Assembly: GCF_000469345.1 (NCBI RefSeq)
Contig: NZ_KI271096.1
Location: 1 to 33,902, forward strand
Length of the DNA stretch: 33,902 nt
From: Eubacterium ramulus ATCC 29099
GTDB lineage: Bacteria > Bacillota > Clostridia > Lachnospirales > Lachnospiraceae
Reading direction: 5' to 3'
Shown here one piece after another: positions 7,023 through 15,673 of this stretch (positions are counted from its first letter, which is position 1; each line of letters opens with the position of its first letter). The translations under genes and the position numbers were made by a program. The notes below the pieces were generated by a model. The model saw only the letters and a program-made list of their open reading frames with translations, made no database searches and was not told where the DNA came from.

Positions 7023-8453
7023 ATGATGGCAGATTACAGTTACAATCAGGTAACACCGGAACTGATCGAAGCATTCAAAAAAATCGTTCCGGGCAAGGTG
7101 TTTACCGGAGATGAGATTAATGCAGATTATTCTCATGATGAAATGCCAATCTATGGAAAAGGAGCACCGACGGTACTGGTCGAGGCTACTACAACGGAGG
7201 ACATCGCAGCAATCGTAAAGCTGTGTTATGAAAACAGCATTCCGGTAATTCCGCGAGGCGCAGGAACCGGTCTGACCGGTGCGGCAGTTGCACTGCATGG
7301 CGGTGTCATGATTGATATGTCCAAGATGAATAAAATCCTGGAGTATGACAAAGAGAATTTTGTGGTTCGTGTGGAAGCTGGTGTGTTACTGAACGATCTG
7401 GCTGAGGATGCACAAAAGCAGGGACTGTTATATCCACCAGATCCAGGTGAAAAATTTGCCACACTGGGTGGAAACGTATCTACAAACGCAGGTGGTATGA
7501 GAGCCGTAAAATATGGTTGTACCAGAGATTATGTCAGAGCCATGACGGTCGTACTTCCAACCGGTGAGATCGTAAAACTCGGTGCAACGGTTTCCAAGAC
7601 TTCCACCGGATACAGTCTGTTGAATCTGATGATCGGTTCTGAGGGTACGTTAGGAATTATTACTGAACTGACACTGAAACTGATTCCGGCTCCGAAGGAG
7701 ACCATCAGCCTGATCATTCCTTATGAGAATCTGGAAGATTGTATTGCAACTGTTCCGAAGTTTTTTATGGAGCATTTACAGCCACAGGCCATCGAATTTA
7801 TGGAGAAAGAAATCGTTCTGGCTTCCGAGCGTTACCTCGGCAAGAGCGTATTTCCACAGAAACTGGAAGGCGTGGACATCGGTGCGTATCTGCTGGTAAC
7901 CTTTGACGGAGATGATATGGAATCTCTGGAGGAGATTACGGAAAAAGCAGCGGAGGTGGTACTTGAGGCAGGTGCGATTGACGTACTGGTGGCTGATACA
8001 CCGGCGAAGAAGAAAGATGCATGGGCAGCAAGAAGTTCTTTCCTGGAAGCAATTGAGGCAGAAACGAAGCTGCTGGATGAGTGTGATGTGGTCGTTCCGG
8101 TAAATCAGATTGCACCGTATCTGACGTTTGTAAAATCACTGGAAGAAAAATACGATTTTACGATCAAGAGCTTTGGTCATGCAGGTGACGGAAACTTACA
8201 TATTTATGCATGTGCGAACGATATGGATGAGGCAGAGTTCAAGAAACAAGTTGCGGATTTCATGGATATTATTTATAAAAAAGCAGCCGAATGCGGTGGA
8301 CTGATTTCCGGTGAACACGGAATCGGTTATGGAAAAATGGATTATCTGGCAGCTTTTGCAGGTGAGACAAGCATGCGCCTGATGAAAGGCATCAAAGAAG
8401 TATTTGATCCGAAGATGATCTTAAATCCGGGTAAGGTATGTTATTCGCTGTAG
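7023..8453 (+). CDS. lctD: FAD-linked lactate (or glycolate) dehydrogenase, GlcD/LctD family
   Basis: 476-residue FAD-binding oxidoreductase of the vanillyl-alcohol oxidase/GlcD type. The FAD-binding segment PRGAGTGLTGAA and the GGNVSTNAGGMRAVKYG region are in the N-terminal half. The C-terminal half carries GHAGDGNLHIYA and GGLISGEHGIGYGK, conserved in D-lactate and glycolate dehydrogenases. It heads a cluster with acyl-CoA dehydrogenase, EtfB and EtfA; in Acetobacterium and lactate-using Lachnospiraceae this pairing marks a dehydrogenase that oxidises lactate to pyruvate using EtfAB electron confurcation with NAD+ and ferredoxin. AGGAGG at 7011-7016 serves the ATG at 7023 or the adjacent ATG at 7026. 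Three lactate-type operators lie upstream. Glycolate or another 2-hydroxy acid cannot be excluded. Confidence 0.85.
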   Translation: MMADYSYNQVTPELIEAFKKIVPGKVFTGDEINADYSHDEMPIYGKGAPTVLVEATTTEDIAAIVKLCYENSIPVIPRGAGTGLTGAAVALHGGVMIDMSKMNKILEYDKENFVVRVEAGVLLNDLAEDAQKQGLLYPPDPGEKFATLGGNVSTNAGGMRAVKYGCTRDYVRAMTVVLPTGEIVKLGATVSKTSTGYSLLNLMIGSEGTLGIITELTLKLIPAPKETISLIIPYENLEDCIATVPKFFMEHLQPQAIEFMEKEIVLASERYLGKSVFPQKLEGVDIGAYLLVTFDGDDMESLEEITEKAAEVVLEAGAIDVLVADTPAKKKDAWAARSSFLEAIEAETKLLDECDVVVPVNQIAPYLTFVKSLEEKYDFTIKSFGHAGDGNLHIYACANDMDEAEFKKQVADFMDIIYKKAAECGGLISGEHGIGYGKMDYLAAFAGETSMRLMKGIKEVFDPKMILNPGKVCYSL

Positions 8454-8557
8454 CGGAACAAAACTGCAGAAGCGGTATGAAGAAAAACGAAATTAGATGA
8501 TTTGACAGAATAGTTGTTAAAGATATGAAAAACGCGTTTAGCGGAGGAGGATTCAAA

Positions 8558-9694
8558 ATGGCATATTTAATTTCTGAAGAAGCACAGGATCTGTTACAGG
8601 ATGTGAAAAATTTCTGCGAGAAAGAGGTCGTAGAACAGTGTAAAGCATATGATGTATCCGGTGAATGGCCAAAAGAGATTTACGATAAAGCAATCGAGCA
8701 GGGCTATCAGGCACTGGAAGTTCCGGAGGAATATGGCGGCCCGGGGTTATCAAGGGTGGATGTGGCAGCACTCATCGAGCAGATGGCAATTGCGGATGCT
8801 GGATTTGCAACTACCATTTCCGCCAGCGGACTTGGTATGAAACCGGTGCTGATCGCAGGAAGTGAAGCATTAAAGCAGCGTGCGTGTGATCTGATCCTGG
8901 ACGGTGGATTCGGTGCATTCTGTCTGACTGAGCCGGGTGCCGGTTCCGATGCAGGCGCAGGCAAGACAACCGCAGTCAAAGATGGTGATGAGTATGTACT
9001 GAACGGAAGAAAATGCTTTATCACAAACGGCGGTATCGCTTCTTTCTACTGTGTAACAGCCATGACAGATAAGACAAAAGGTGTCAAAGGAATGTCTATG
9101 TTCTTCGTAGAAAAAGGAACTCCTGGACTGAGCACAGGAAAAGAAGAGAACAAGATGGGTATCCGTACATCCAATACCTGTGATGTAGTGCTGGAGGATG
9201 TCAGAATCCCGGCTTCCAATCTGATCGGTGAGGAAGGCAGAGGTTTCAATATCGCAATGCAGACACTGGATCAGGCTCGTACATGGATGGGTTGTGTGGC
9301 AACCGGTATTGCACAGCGCGGCATCAATGAGGCTATCGCATATGGCAAAGCGCGTGTACAGTTTGGCAAACCGATCATCAAAAACCAGGCACTGAAATTC
9401 AAAGTAGCAGATATGGAGATCAAGACTGAGACAGCACGTCAGATGGTAGCTCATGCACTGACCAAGATGGATCTGGGTCTTCCGTACACCAAAGAGTCTG
9501 CTATCGCAAAATGCTATGCTTCCGATATTGCAATGGAAGTTGCTTCTGAGGCAATCCAGATGTTTGGCGGATATGGATACAGTCGTGAGTATCCGGTAGA
9601 GAAGCTGTTGAGAGATGCCAAGATCTTCCAGATCTTTGAGGGAACCAACGAGGTACAGAGAATTGTTATCTCAAACAGCGTAATAGGAAAGTAA
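8558..9694 (+). CDS. Short-chain acyl-CoA dehydrogenase (butyryl-CoA dehydrogenase-like)
   Basis: 378 residues with the full acyl-CoA dehydrogenase layout: helical N-terminal domain, central beta domain with CLTEPGAGSDAG and the CFITNGG segment, and C-terminal helical FAD domain. Glu in IFEGTNEVQR near the C-terminus matches the catalytic base of short-chain enzymes, and MFGGYGYSREYPVEKLLRDAK is well conserved. GGAGGAGG lies just upstream of the ATG at 8558; an in-frame upstream ATG at 8525 is less likely. In butyrate producers Bcd pairs with EtfBA, usually next to thl, hbd and crt. None of those is present, and the gene is instead inside the lactate cluster, as in the lct clusters of lactate-using gut Lachnospiraceae. 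Crotonyl-CoA reduction is possible but unproven. Confidence 0.88.
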   Translation: MAYLISEEAQDLLQDVKNFCEKEVVEQCKAYDVSGEWPKEIYDKAIEQGYQALEVPEEYGGPGLSRVDVAALIEQMAIADAGFATTISASGLGMKPVLIAGSEALKQRACDLILDGGFGAFCLTEPGAGSDAGAGKTTAVKDGDEYVLNGRKCFITNGGIASFYCVTAMTDKTKGVKGMSMFFVEKGTPGLSTGKEENKMGIRTSNTCDVVLEDVRIPASNLIGEEGRGFNIAMQTLDQARTWMGCVATGIAQRGINEAIAYGKARVQFGKPIIKNQALKFKVADMEIKTETARQMVAHALTKMDLGLPYTKESAIAKCYASDIAMEVASEAIQMFGGYGYSREYPVEKLLRDAKIFQIFEGTNEVQRIVISNSVIGK

Positions 9695-9786
9695 GCTATC
9701 CCTTATCTAACAATATATGTATTCTGCTGATGGACATTTTTGAAAATCGGCGGAATACAAACAAAAAAATGCAGGAGAAAATCATC

Positions 9787-10566
9787 ATGGAAATATTAGT
9801 TTGCATCAAACAGGTTCCGGACGATTCCGTAGAAATTTCATTGGATGAAGCTACGGGAAAACCGGCACTGGACGGGGTGACACCTGTCGTAAATGCATTT
9901 GATACATATGCAGAGGAAATGGCAGTACGTCTGAAAGAAGCTGTTGCTGAGAGTGAAGTAACTGTGGTATCCATCGGAGATGACAGTGTGAAAAACTCCT
10001 TAAAGAACTGCCTCGCAGTCGGTGCTGACCATGCATACCTCGTAAAGTGTGACGAGGCTGAAAAATTAGATGGTGCGGCAGTTGCGAAAGTTCTCGCAAA
10101 AGCAAAAGCAGACATTGAAGCTGCAGAAGGAAAGACATTTGATCTTATTTTTTGCGGAAAAGAATCCACTGATTATGCGGCAAGCCAGACGGGTCTGCTG
10201 CTGGCAGCAGAGCTGAATGTTCCGGCAGTTGCCAATGTGGTAGCAGTGGAGACCGCAGATGGCACCGCAAAAATCAGACAGGAGACCGAGACCGGATATA
10301 ATGAAGTGGAAGCTTCTATGCCATGTGTTGTGACGATTCAGAAACCGAATTACGATCCACGTTATCCGACCATCAAGAGCAAGATGGCAGCCAGAAAGAA
10401 ACCAATCGGTGAACTGGAGGTTGGTGAGATTCCGGAATCTTCGATGGAAGTCGTAAAAGTATATGCACCGGCAAAACGTCAGGCTGGTGTGAAAATCAAA
10501 GCAGAATCCCCGGAGGAGTCTGTTGCCCAGGCAATGAAACTCATCGCGGATGCCAAGGTATTGTAG
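9787..10566 (+). CDS. etfB: Electron transfer flavoprotein, beta subunit
   Basis: 259 residues starting MEILVCIKQVPD, the usual EtfB N-terminus, with DTYAEEMAVRLKE and FCGKESTDYAASQTG further in, which belong to the AMP/FAD-binding fold. The ATG at 9787 follows CAGGAG; upstream in-frame starts lack a ribosome site. EtfB forms a heterodimer with EtfA encoded 13 bases downstream. In clostridial bifurcating complexes EtfB carries the bifurcating flavin that exchanges electrons with NADH and ferredoxin. Partners in this cluster are the lactate dehydrogenase and the acyl-CoA dehydrogenase. Confidence 0.92.
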   Translation: MEILVCIKQVPDDSVEISLDEATGKPALDGVTPVVNAFDTYAEEMAVRLKEAVAESEVTVVSIGDDSVKNSLKNCLAVGADHAYLVKCDEAEKLDGAAVAKVLAKAKADIEAAEGKTFDLIFCGKESTDYAASQTGLLLAAELNVPAVANVVAVETADGTAKIRQETETGYNEVEASMPCVVTIQKPNYDPRYPTIKSKMAARKKPIGELEVGEIPESSMEVVKVYAPAKRQAGVKIKAESPEESVAQAMKLIADAKVL

Positions 10567-10579
10567 GAGGTCACAGGAA

Positions 10580-11566
10580 ATGAGTCTGACAGAAGGAAAA
10601 AATATTTTAGTATATGTTGAGACTGCCGGGGACACTCCGGTTGGCCCGGCACTTGAGATTCTGGCAAAGGCAAAAGAACTGGCAGGAGAAAAAGGTGAAA
10701 AAGTTATCGCAGCTGTTCTTGCAAAAGAGCCGGATGCAGCGGCCAGAACAGCTATTGAAGCCGGTGCGGATGAGGCAGTCATTGTAAAGACCGAAGAGAA
10801 ACGTCCGGAAGTGCGGGCGGCCATGCTGGCAAAACTGGTGGAGAAATATACACCGGCGCTGGTGCTGGCAGCAGCGACCCAGGAGGGCAAAGATGTTACT
10901 CCGCTGGCTGCACAGAAATTCGATGCAGGATGTGCCGTTGATGTCATGAATATTGTGGCTGACGGAGATCAGTATGTGTTTACCTGCCCGGTATATGGCG
11001 GAAATGTATTGAATGATGTTGTATTGCATACCCGGCCGGCAGTAGCCACCGTGCGCGGCGGCTCTTTTTCCAAATCAATTGAGGAGGGAAAAGCCGGCAA
11101 AATTATAGAAGAAACCATTGAAATCGCAGAGGAAACGGTATTTACCAAGATTGCCAATGTGGTAAAAGAAATCAGTGAGGCAGTCAACCTGGAAGATGCC
11201 GATGTCATCGTATCCGGTGGCCGTGGTATGGGAAGCAAAGAAAACTTTGCACTGGTACAGCAGCTGGCAGATGTCTGCGGCGGTGTCGTAGGTGCCACCA
11301 GACCGGCCATTGAAGAAGAGTGGATCGGACGTTCCCATCAGGTGGGTCAGTCCGGCAAGATTGTTGCACCGAAGTTGTATATTGCCTGCGGTGTATCCGG
11401 TGCCACACAGCATGTGTCCGGTATGATCGGATCCGGATATATCATCGCCATCAACAAAGACGAGGATGCACCAATCTTTGATATCGCAGATGTGGGAATT
11501 GTCGGTGATGCCATGAAGATCCTTCCTCTGATGATCGAGGAAATCAAAAAATACAAAGAAGCATAA
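10580..11566 (+). CDS. etfA: Electron transfer flavoprotein, alpha subunit
   Basis: 328 residues. The C-terminal FAD domain is clear: SGGRGMGSKENF, GATRPAIEEEW, then HQVGQSGKIVAPKLYIACG and the GATQHVSGM segment that binds FAD. No N-terminal ferredoxin domain is present, unlike some clostridial EtfA proteins. TAGGAGG lies upstream of the ATG at 10580. It ends the cluster and is followed by a terminator at 11625. With EtfB it should shuttle electrons between NADH/ferredoxin and the two dehydrogenases. Confidence 0.93.
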   Translation: MSLTEGKNILVYVETAGDTPVGPALEILAKAKELAGEKGEKVIAAVLAKEPDAAARTAIEAGADEAVIVKTEEKRPEVRAAMLAKLVEKYTPALVLAAATQEGKDVTPLAAQKFDAGCAVDVMNIVADGDQYVFTCPVYGGNVLNDVVLHTRPAVATVRGGSFSKSIEEGKAGKIIEETIEIAEETVFTKIANVVKEISEAVNLEDADVIVSGGRGMGSKENFALVQQLADVCGGVVGATRPAIEEEWIGRSHQVGQSGKIVAPKLYIACGVSGATQHVSGMIGSGYIIAINKDEDAPIFDIADVGIVGDAMKILPLMIEEIKKYKEA

Positions 11567-11624
11567 AAAGAAATATAAGATAAAAATACGCTAATCCAAA
11601 TCCATTTTATACACTAAATAAAAG

Positions 11625-11666
11625 AAAGAAGCCCCATGCTTTATAAAAGTATGGGACTTCTTTATT
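11625..11666. terminator. Bidirectional terminator between etfA and the convergent GGDEF gene
   Basis: The arms AAGAAGCCCCAT and ATGGGACTTCTT pair around an inner CTTT/AAAG stem, with one or two bulges. The right arm runs into TTCTTTATT, and on the opposite strand the left arm runs into a T-rich stretch. It can serve both converging transcripts. Confidence 0.8.
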
Positions 11667-11667
11667 A

Positions 11668-12918
11668 TTATGTCAGAAATGGTGCATAAGCCTGCTTGTG
11701 CAGTTCTTTCTGCTGATACATCGCATAATCAGCCTGATGAATCACGTCGTTGACAGTCAGTTTATCATGGTTGGCCGGAATTTCGATGATTCCGAAGCTG
11801 AACCCTTTGGGGTATGGCTTTTCTTCTGTGTGGTCAAAGGCATTCTGGATATCGATAAGCCGTTCCCGGGCAATCGTTCCCGGTAAGCCTTCCAAAACGA
11901 GACAGAATTCATCACCGCCGATACGGGCCAGGATATCTTCCTTTCGGATGAATTTTTTCATGGTATGTACAAAATGGCAGATATACCAGTCCCCCTCCAG
12001 ATGACCATAAGTGTCATTGATGTATTTTAAATGGTCCAGATCGCAGTAGCAGAAGGTAAGCTGCCGCTTGCTATTCAGTAATTTTTCCATCTGCTCGATC
12101 AGAAAATAGCGGTTTCCGATGCCGGTGAGAGAATCGTGGTAAGCTTCTGCGGTGAGTTTTTGCTCACGCTGCTTCTCTTCGGTGATATCCTGAATGATAT
12201 GGGCATACGCTTTCTGCCCCTGCCATTCCATCAGACCGGTCGTGATGCGGTAAATGCGGTGAAGGGAATCTTCTGTTTCCCAGATCCATTCATATGCCTG
12301 CTCACCCTGAAAGGGGTCTGCATTTTTCTCGGCAAGATGCCGGATACACAGCACATAGAGTTCATTGGATAGTGTATCGCCGGAGGTCCGCTGATGGCGG
12401 TAGAGGATTTCCTGATGATCCACGCTGGTCACCAGAATATCTTCGTTACTGCGGTCGATCAGCTGCATCAGCAGCTGGTTGTAACTTTCCAGCATGTTTG
12501 CATGTGCTTTCTCACGGGTCGCTTCTTCCTTCAGGGATACTTCCCGTTCATGAAGCTGACCGGTCATCGTATTAAATGCTTCTGAGAATTCCCCCAGATA
12601 GGATACCGTCTGGGCGTAATCGCCTTTTGCCACCTGTTTTGCCTGCCAGGTCAGATGGTTCAGGTTTGCATGAATGTTTTTGAGGTTTTCACAAAGAAAA
12701 TTGTCTCTGGGCGGTGTGTCAACGGACAGATTTCCATGGGAAAGCGCTTCGGAATAGGATTTCATTTCTCCGATCGCATTTTCAAGGAACTGAAGTCCCT
12801 GACCCAGCTTGCGGTATGGTTCATCCAGATCAAAAATATTCAGCGTTTCTATTTTCGCATCGTATAGAATGCTGCGTAAATATTCAAAGAGTAATTCACA
12901 GTTTTTGCTTTCCTGCAT
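11668..12918 (-). CDS. Diguanylate cyclase with HAMP-like and PAS regions
   Basis: 416 residues, no membrane segment, so soluble. Residues about 60-125 resemble a HAMP linker (AKGDYAQTVSYLGEFSEAFN), followed by a coiled coil to about 150 and a PAS-like sensor to about 250. The GGDEF domain follows, with an intact GGDEF at 334-338 and an inhibitory-site motif RKED at 325-328, five residues upstream. It should make cyclic di-GMP with product inhibition. It starts 9 bases after the V4R gene, with an AGGATAGG inside the end of that gene, so the two are co-translated. The V4R partner may supply an input signal. Confidence 0.88.
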   Translation of the reverse strand: MQESKNCELLFEYLRSILYDAKIETLNIFDLDEPYRKLGQGLQFLENAIGEMKSYSEALSHGNLSVDTPPRDNFLCENLKNIHANLNHLTWQAKQVAKGDYAQTVSYLGEFSEAFNTMTGQLHEREVSLKEEATREKAHANMLESYNQLLMQLIDRSNEDILVTSVDHQEILYRHQRTSGDTLSNELYVLCIRHLAEKNADPFQGEQAYEWIWETEDSLHRIYRITTGLMEWQGQKAYAHIIQDITEEKQREQKLTAEAYHDSLTGIGNRYFLIEQMEKLLNSKRQLTFCYCDLDHLKYINDTYGHLEGDWYICHFVHTMKKFIRKEDILARIGGDEFCLVLEGLPGTIARERLIDIQNAFDHTEEKPYPKGFSFGIIEIPANHDKLTVNDVIHQADYAMYQQKELHKQAYAPFLT

Positions 12919-12927
12919 AATGAAAAC

Positions 12928-13473
12928 CTATCCTTCCGATTTCACAATCTCTGCACGAAAACGACAGACACGGTCGCCGGTTGCCCAGCAGTCGATCTCG
13001 ATGGCAGCGTATGGTTTCCCGGTATATACGGATAAAATACCGGAAAGGAATCCTTCATCATAGTTGCATACCGTCTCACCAAGAACCGGGAGACCGGAGC
13101 AGTCTGCATCTTCTGAGACAGTCAGAGTGATGCGTCCGGTTTCCTCGTCCACACTTTCAATACGTAGAACACCGATCTTGAGTTCCTGCAGCTTTGCCTG
13201 CAGTTCGCTGATAAACTGATTCAACGGCTGATCCAGATGCAGCATGTTCCGGGCAAAATATTCCCCACTGCGCTGTCCGGCTTTTCGGAAAATATCAATC
13301 TGCGCATCTTTCCCCAGGCGGGAGACCAACTCGTCTTTCATTGAATATTCCAACATACGATAAACAAGAACCGGAAGCGTTTCCCCGAGATTGCTGCGGC
13401 TTTTTTCATCATATTGCAGATACTGTTCGAAAGAGAGCGGTTTCTGATCCTCCATAAATATATTATTGTCCAT
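12928..13473 (-). CDS. V4R (4-vinyl reductase) domain ligand-sensor protein
   Basis: 181 residues. The C-terminal 70 residues have the V4R signature: DCSGLPVLGETVCNYDEGF, then a GKPY segment and DCWATGDRVCRF, with spaced cysteines that can bind metal or a small hydrophobic ligand. The N-terminal part is helical. V4R proteins are related to heme-NO-binding and BchJ folds and usually act as ligand-binding regulators. It is the first gene of a two-gene unit with a diguanylate cyclase, transcribed from the promoter at 13544-13572, suggesting that a small molecule controls cyclic di-GMP synthesis. The ligand is unknown. Confidence 0.75.
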   Translation of the reverse strand: MDNNIFMEDQKPLSFEQYLQYDEKSRSNLGETLPVLVYRMLEYSMKDELVSRLGKDAQIDIFRKAGQRSGEYFARNMLHLDQPLNQFISELQAKLQELKIGVLRIESVDEETGRITLTVSEDADCSGLPVLGETVCNYDEGFLSGILSVYTGKPYAAIEIDCWATGDRVCRFRAEIVKSEG

Positions 13474-13543
13474 AATTTTCTTTTCCCTTTACTGTTGTTT
13501 TGACACCCAAATCATATACATAGAAACGACATTACTATTTTCT

Positions 13544-13572
13544 AGTATAGCATTTAAAAACTTAATATGCAA
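13544..13572 (-). promoter_or_regulatory. Sigma-A promoter of the V4R-GGDEF unit
   Basis: Read on the minus strand, TTGCAT (13572-13567) and TATACT (13549-13544) are separated by 17 bases. Transcription would start near 13537, leaving a leader of about 65 bases. Confidence 0.65.
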
Positions 13573-13643
13573 GGAAGCAAAAATAATTCATAGAATCTTA
13601 ACGTTTCACGAATGGCGTGTATGAACAGTAACTCTTATCGGAT

Positions 13644-13672
13644 TTGTATTTTTTTGCAAAATCAGTTAAAAT
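13644..13672 (+). promoter_or_regulatory. Sigma-A promoter of the ABC-F gene
   Basis: TTGTAT at 13644-13649 and TAAAAT at 13667-13672 are 17 bases apart, with a start near 13679, about 30 bases before the ATG. The leader is short, so no uORF or attenuator of the kind that controls some antibiotic-resistance ABC-F genes is visible. Confidence 0.6.
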
Positions 13673-13710
13673 AGAACTGATTAAAATAAAGAAATGGAAA
13701 GACACAGCGT

Positions 13711-15585
13711 ATGAATTTATTATCATTGGAAAATATTACAAAAGCATATACGGAGCGGGTGCTGCTGGATGGTGCATCTTTTTTTCTTCAGGAGGGCGAG
13801 AAGGTCGGCATCATCGGGATCAACGGAACCGGCAAGTCCACGCTGCTGAAACTTGCGGCTGGCCTGGAAGAGCCGGATACCGGAAGTTGTACAAAAGCAA
13901 ATCATGTTGTGATCCGTTATCTGCCGCAGACACCGGAATTTGACGATTCCTGCACGGTGTGGGAACATGTGGAGAAAAAAATATCCGAGAGTACACAGTG
14001 GGATATGGAAGGTGAGGCAAAGAGTATGCTCCGGACACTGGGGATTGTCCGGCTGGAACAGAAAATCTCGGAGCTCTCCGGCGGTCAGCGCAAACGTCTG
14101 GCACTGGCAGAGATCCTGATGCAGCCCTGTGACATCCTTGTGCTGGATGAGCCGACGAACCACCTGGATCACGCGATGGCAGCGTGGCTGGAGGACTATC
14201 TGAAGCGCTGGCGGGGCAGCCTGATCATGGTGACACATGACCGGTATTTTCTGGACAGTGTTTCCAACCGGATCGTGGAGATCGACAAAGGAAAGATCTA
14301 CAGCTATGATACCAATTATTCCGGATTTCTGGAGCTGAAAGCCCAGAGAGAGGAGATGGAAGCTGCTACGGAGCGGAAGCGTCAGTCGATTCTCCGGGTG
14401 GAATTAGAGTGGGTAAAACGCGGGGCAAGAGCCCGTTCCACCAAGCAGAAAGCACGTCTGGAGCGTTATGAGGAGATGAAAAACCAGCATGGCCCGCAGA
14501 GCGACGGTCAGGTGTCCATGAGTTCCATTACAACCCGTATGGGAAATACGACCATTGAGATTGACGGAATCAGCAAATCCTATGGCGGACATACGTTTAT
14601 CCGGGATTTTTCGTACATTTTCCTGAAAAATGACCGTGTGGGATTTGTAGGAACCAACGGATGTGGAAAAACGACATTGATGAAGCTGCTGGCAGGACGG
14701 GAAGAGCCGGACAGCGGAAGTATCAAGGTGGGACAGACGATCAGGATCGGATATTATTCCCAGGAGATCGAGACGAGCAAAGAAGCCGGTATTGCCTATA
14801 TGGATCCGAAGATGAGAGTCATTGACTATATCCGGGAGACAGCAGAATTTGTCCGGACCGAGGATGGACTGATCAGTGCATCTGCCATGCTGGAGCGATT
14901 TTTATTTCCGCCGCAGGCACAGTACAGCCTGATCGGGAAACTGTCCGGCGGGGAACGCCGTCGTCTGAATCTGCTCCGGGTGCTGATGGAGTCACCAAAC
15001 GTGCTGATCCTGGATGAGCCGACCAATGATCTGGATATCTCGACTCTGACGATTCTGGAGGATTATCTGGATCATTATCAGGGAATCGTTATCGTTGTAT
15101 CCCATGACCGGTATTTTCTGGATCGGACGGTCAATCGCATTTTTGCTTTTGAGGCCGGCGGTGTACTGAGACAGTATGAAGGCGGATACACGGATTATGC
15201 GTTGAAAGCCGGAGAATCCGCACAGTGTAATCTGTCCGTGCAGGACGGAATCATCTCATCGGCAGCCGGTGGAACCGAAGGGGCAGATACCGACAGTGAG
15301 GCCGGCGGCCGTGCGGCATATGAGAACTACCGGGCGAACCGGGAGCGCAAGCTGAAGTTTTCCTATAAGGAGAAGCAGGAGTATGAGACCATCGAACAGG
15401 ATATCCTGGATCTGGAGGATAAACTGGAAAGTCTGGATGCAGAGATGGCGGCGAATGCCACAAATTCCAAGCGTCTGTCGGAGCTGGCAGCAGAACGGGA
15501 ACAGACGGAAGCAGATCTGGAACATAAGATGGAGCGTTGGGAATATCTGGAAGAACTTGCGGAAAAGATTCACGCGCAAGGCTGA
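13711..15585 (+). CDS. ABC-F family ATPase (Uup-like)
   Basis: 624 residues with two ATP-binding cassettes and no membrane segments, the mark of ribosome-associated ABC-F proteins. The first cassette has GINGTGKST, LSGGQRKRL and LVLDEPTNHLD; the second has GTNGCGKTT, LSGGERRRL and LILDEPTNDLD. Both contain the SHDRYFLD or THDRYFLD switch. A charged inter-cassette linker (about 210-270) is present, and the last 80 residues form a coiled coil as in Uup. ABC-F proteins act on stalled or initiating ribosomes; Uup-like members are general translation or DNA-associated factors. Antibiotic protection is not indicated by the sequence. It is monocistronic or leads into the EamA gene. Confidence 0.9.
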   Translation: MNLLSLENITKAYTERVLLDGASFFLQEGEKVGIIGINGTGKSTLLKLAAGLEEPDTGSCTKANHVVIRYLPQTPEFDDSCTVWEHVEKKISESTQWDMEGEAKSMLRTLGIVRLEQKISELSGGQRKRLALAEILMQPCDILVLDEPTNHLDHAMAAWLEDYLKRWRGSLIMVTHDRYFLDSVSNRIVEIDKGKIYSYDTNYSGFLELKAQREEMEAATERKRQSILRVELEWVKRGARARSTKQKARLERYEEMKNQHGPQSDGQVSMSSITTRMGNTTIEIDGISKSYGGHTFIRDFSYIFLKNDRVGFVGTNGCGKTTLMKLLAGREEPDSGSIKVGQTIRIGYYSQEIETSKEAGIAYMDPKMRVIDYIRETAEFVRTEDGLISASAMLERFLFPPQAQYSLIGKLSGGERRRLNLLRVLMESPNVLILDEPTNDLDISTLTILEDYLDHYQGIVIVVSHDRYFLDRTVNRIFAFEAGGVLRQYEGGYTDYALKAGESAQCNLSVQDGIISSAAGGTEGADTDSEAGGRAAYENYRANRERKLKFSYKEKQEYETIEQDILDLEDKLESLDAEMAANATNSKRLSELAAEREQTEADLEHKMERWEYLEELAEKIHAQG

Positions 15586-15673
15586 TGAACCAGCCGGGTT
15601 TTATGTCCGGGTGAAATGTTCCGGAAATGTGGTTACAAGTGTTATTTAAGTAAGTAGAAAGCGGGTGCAAGTT

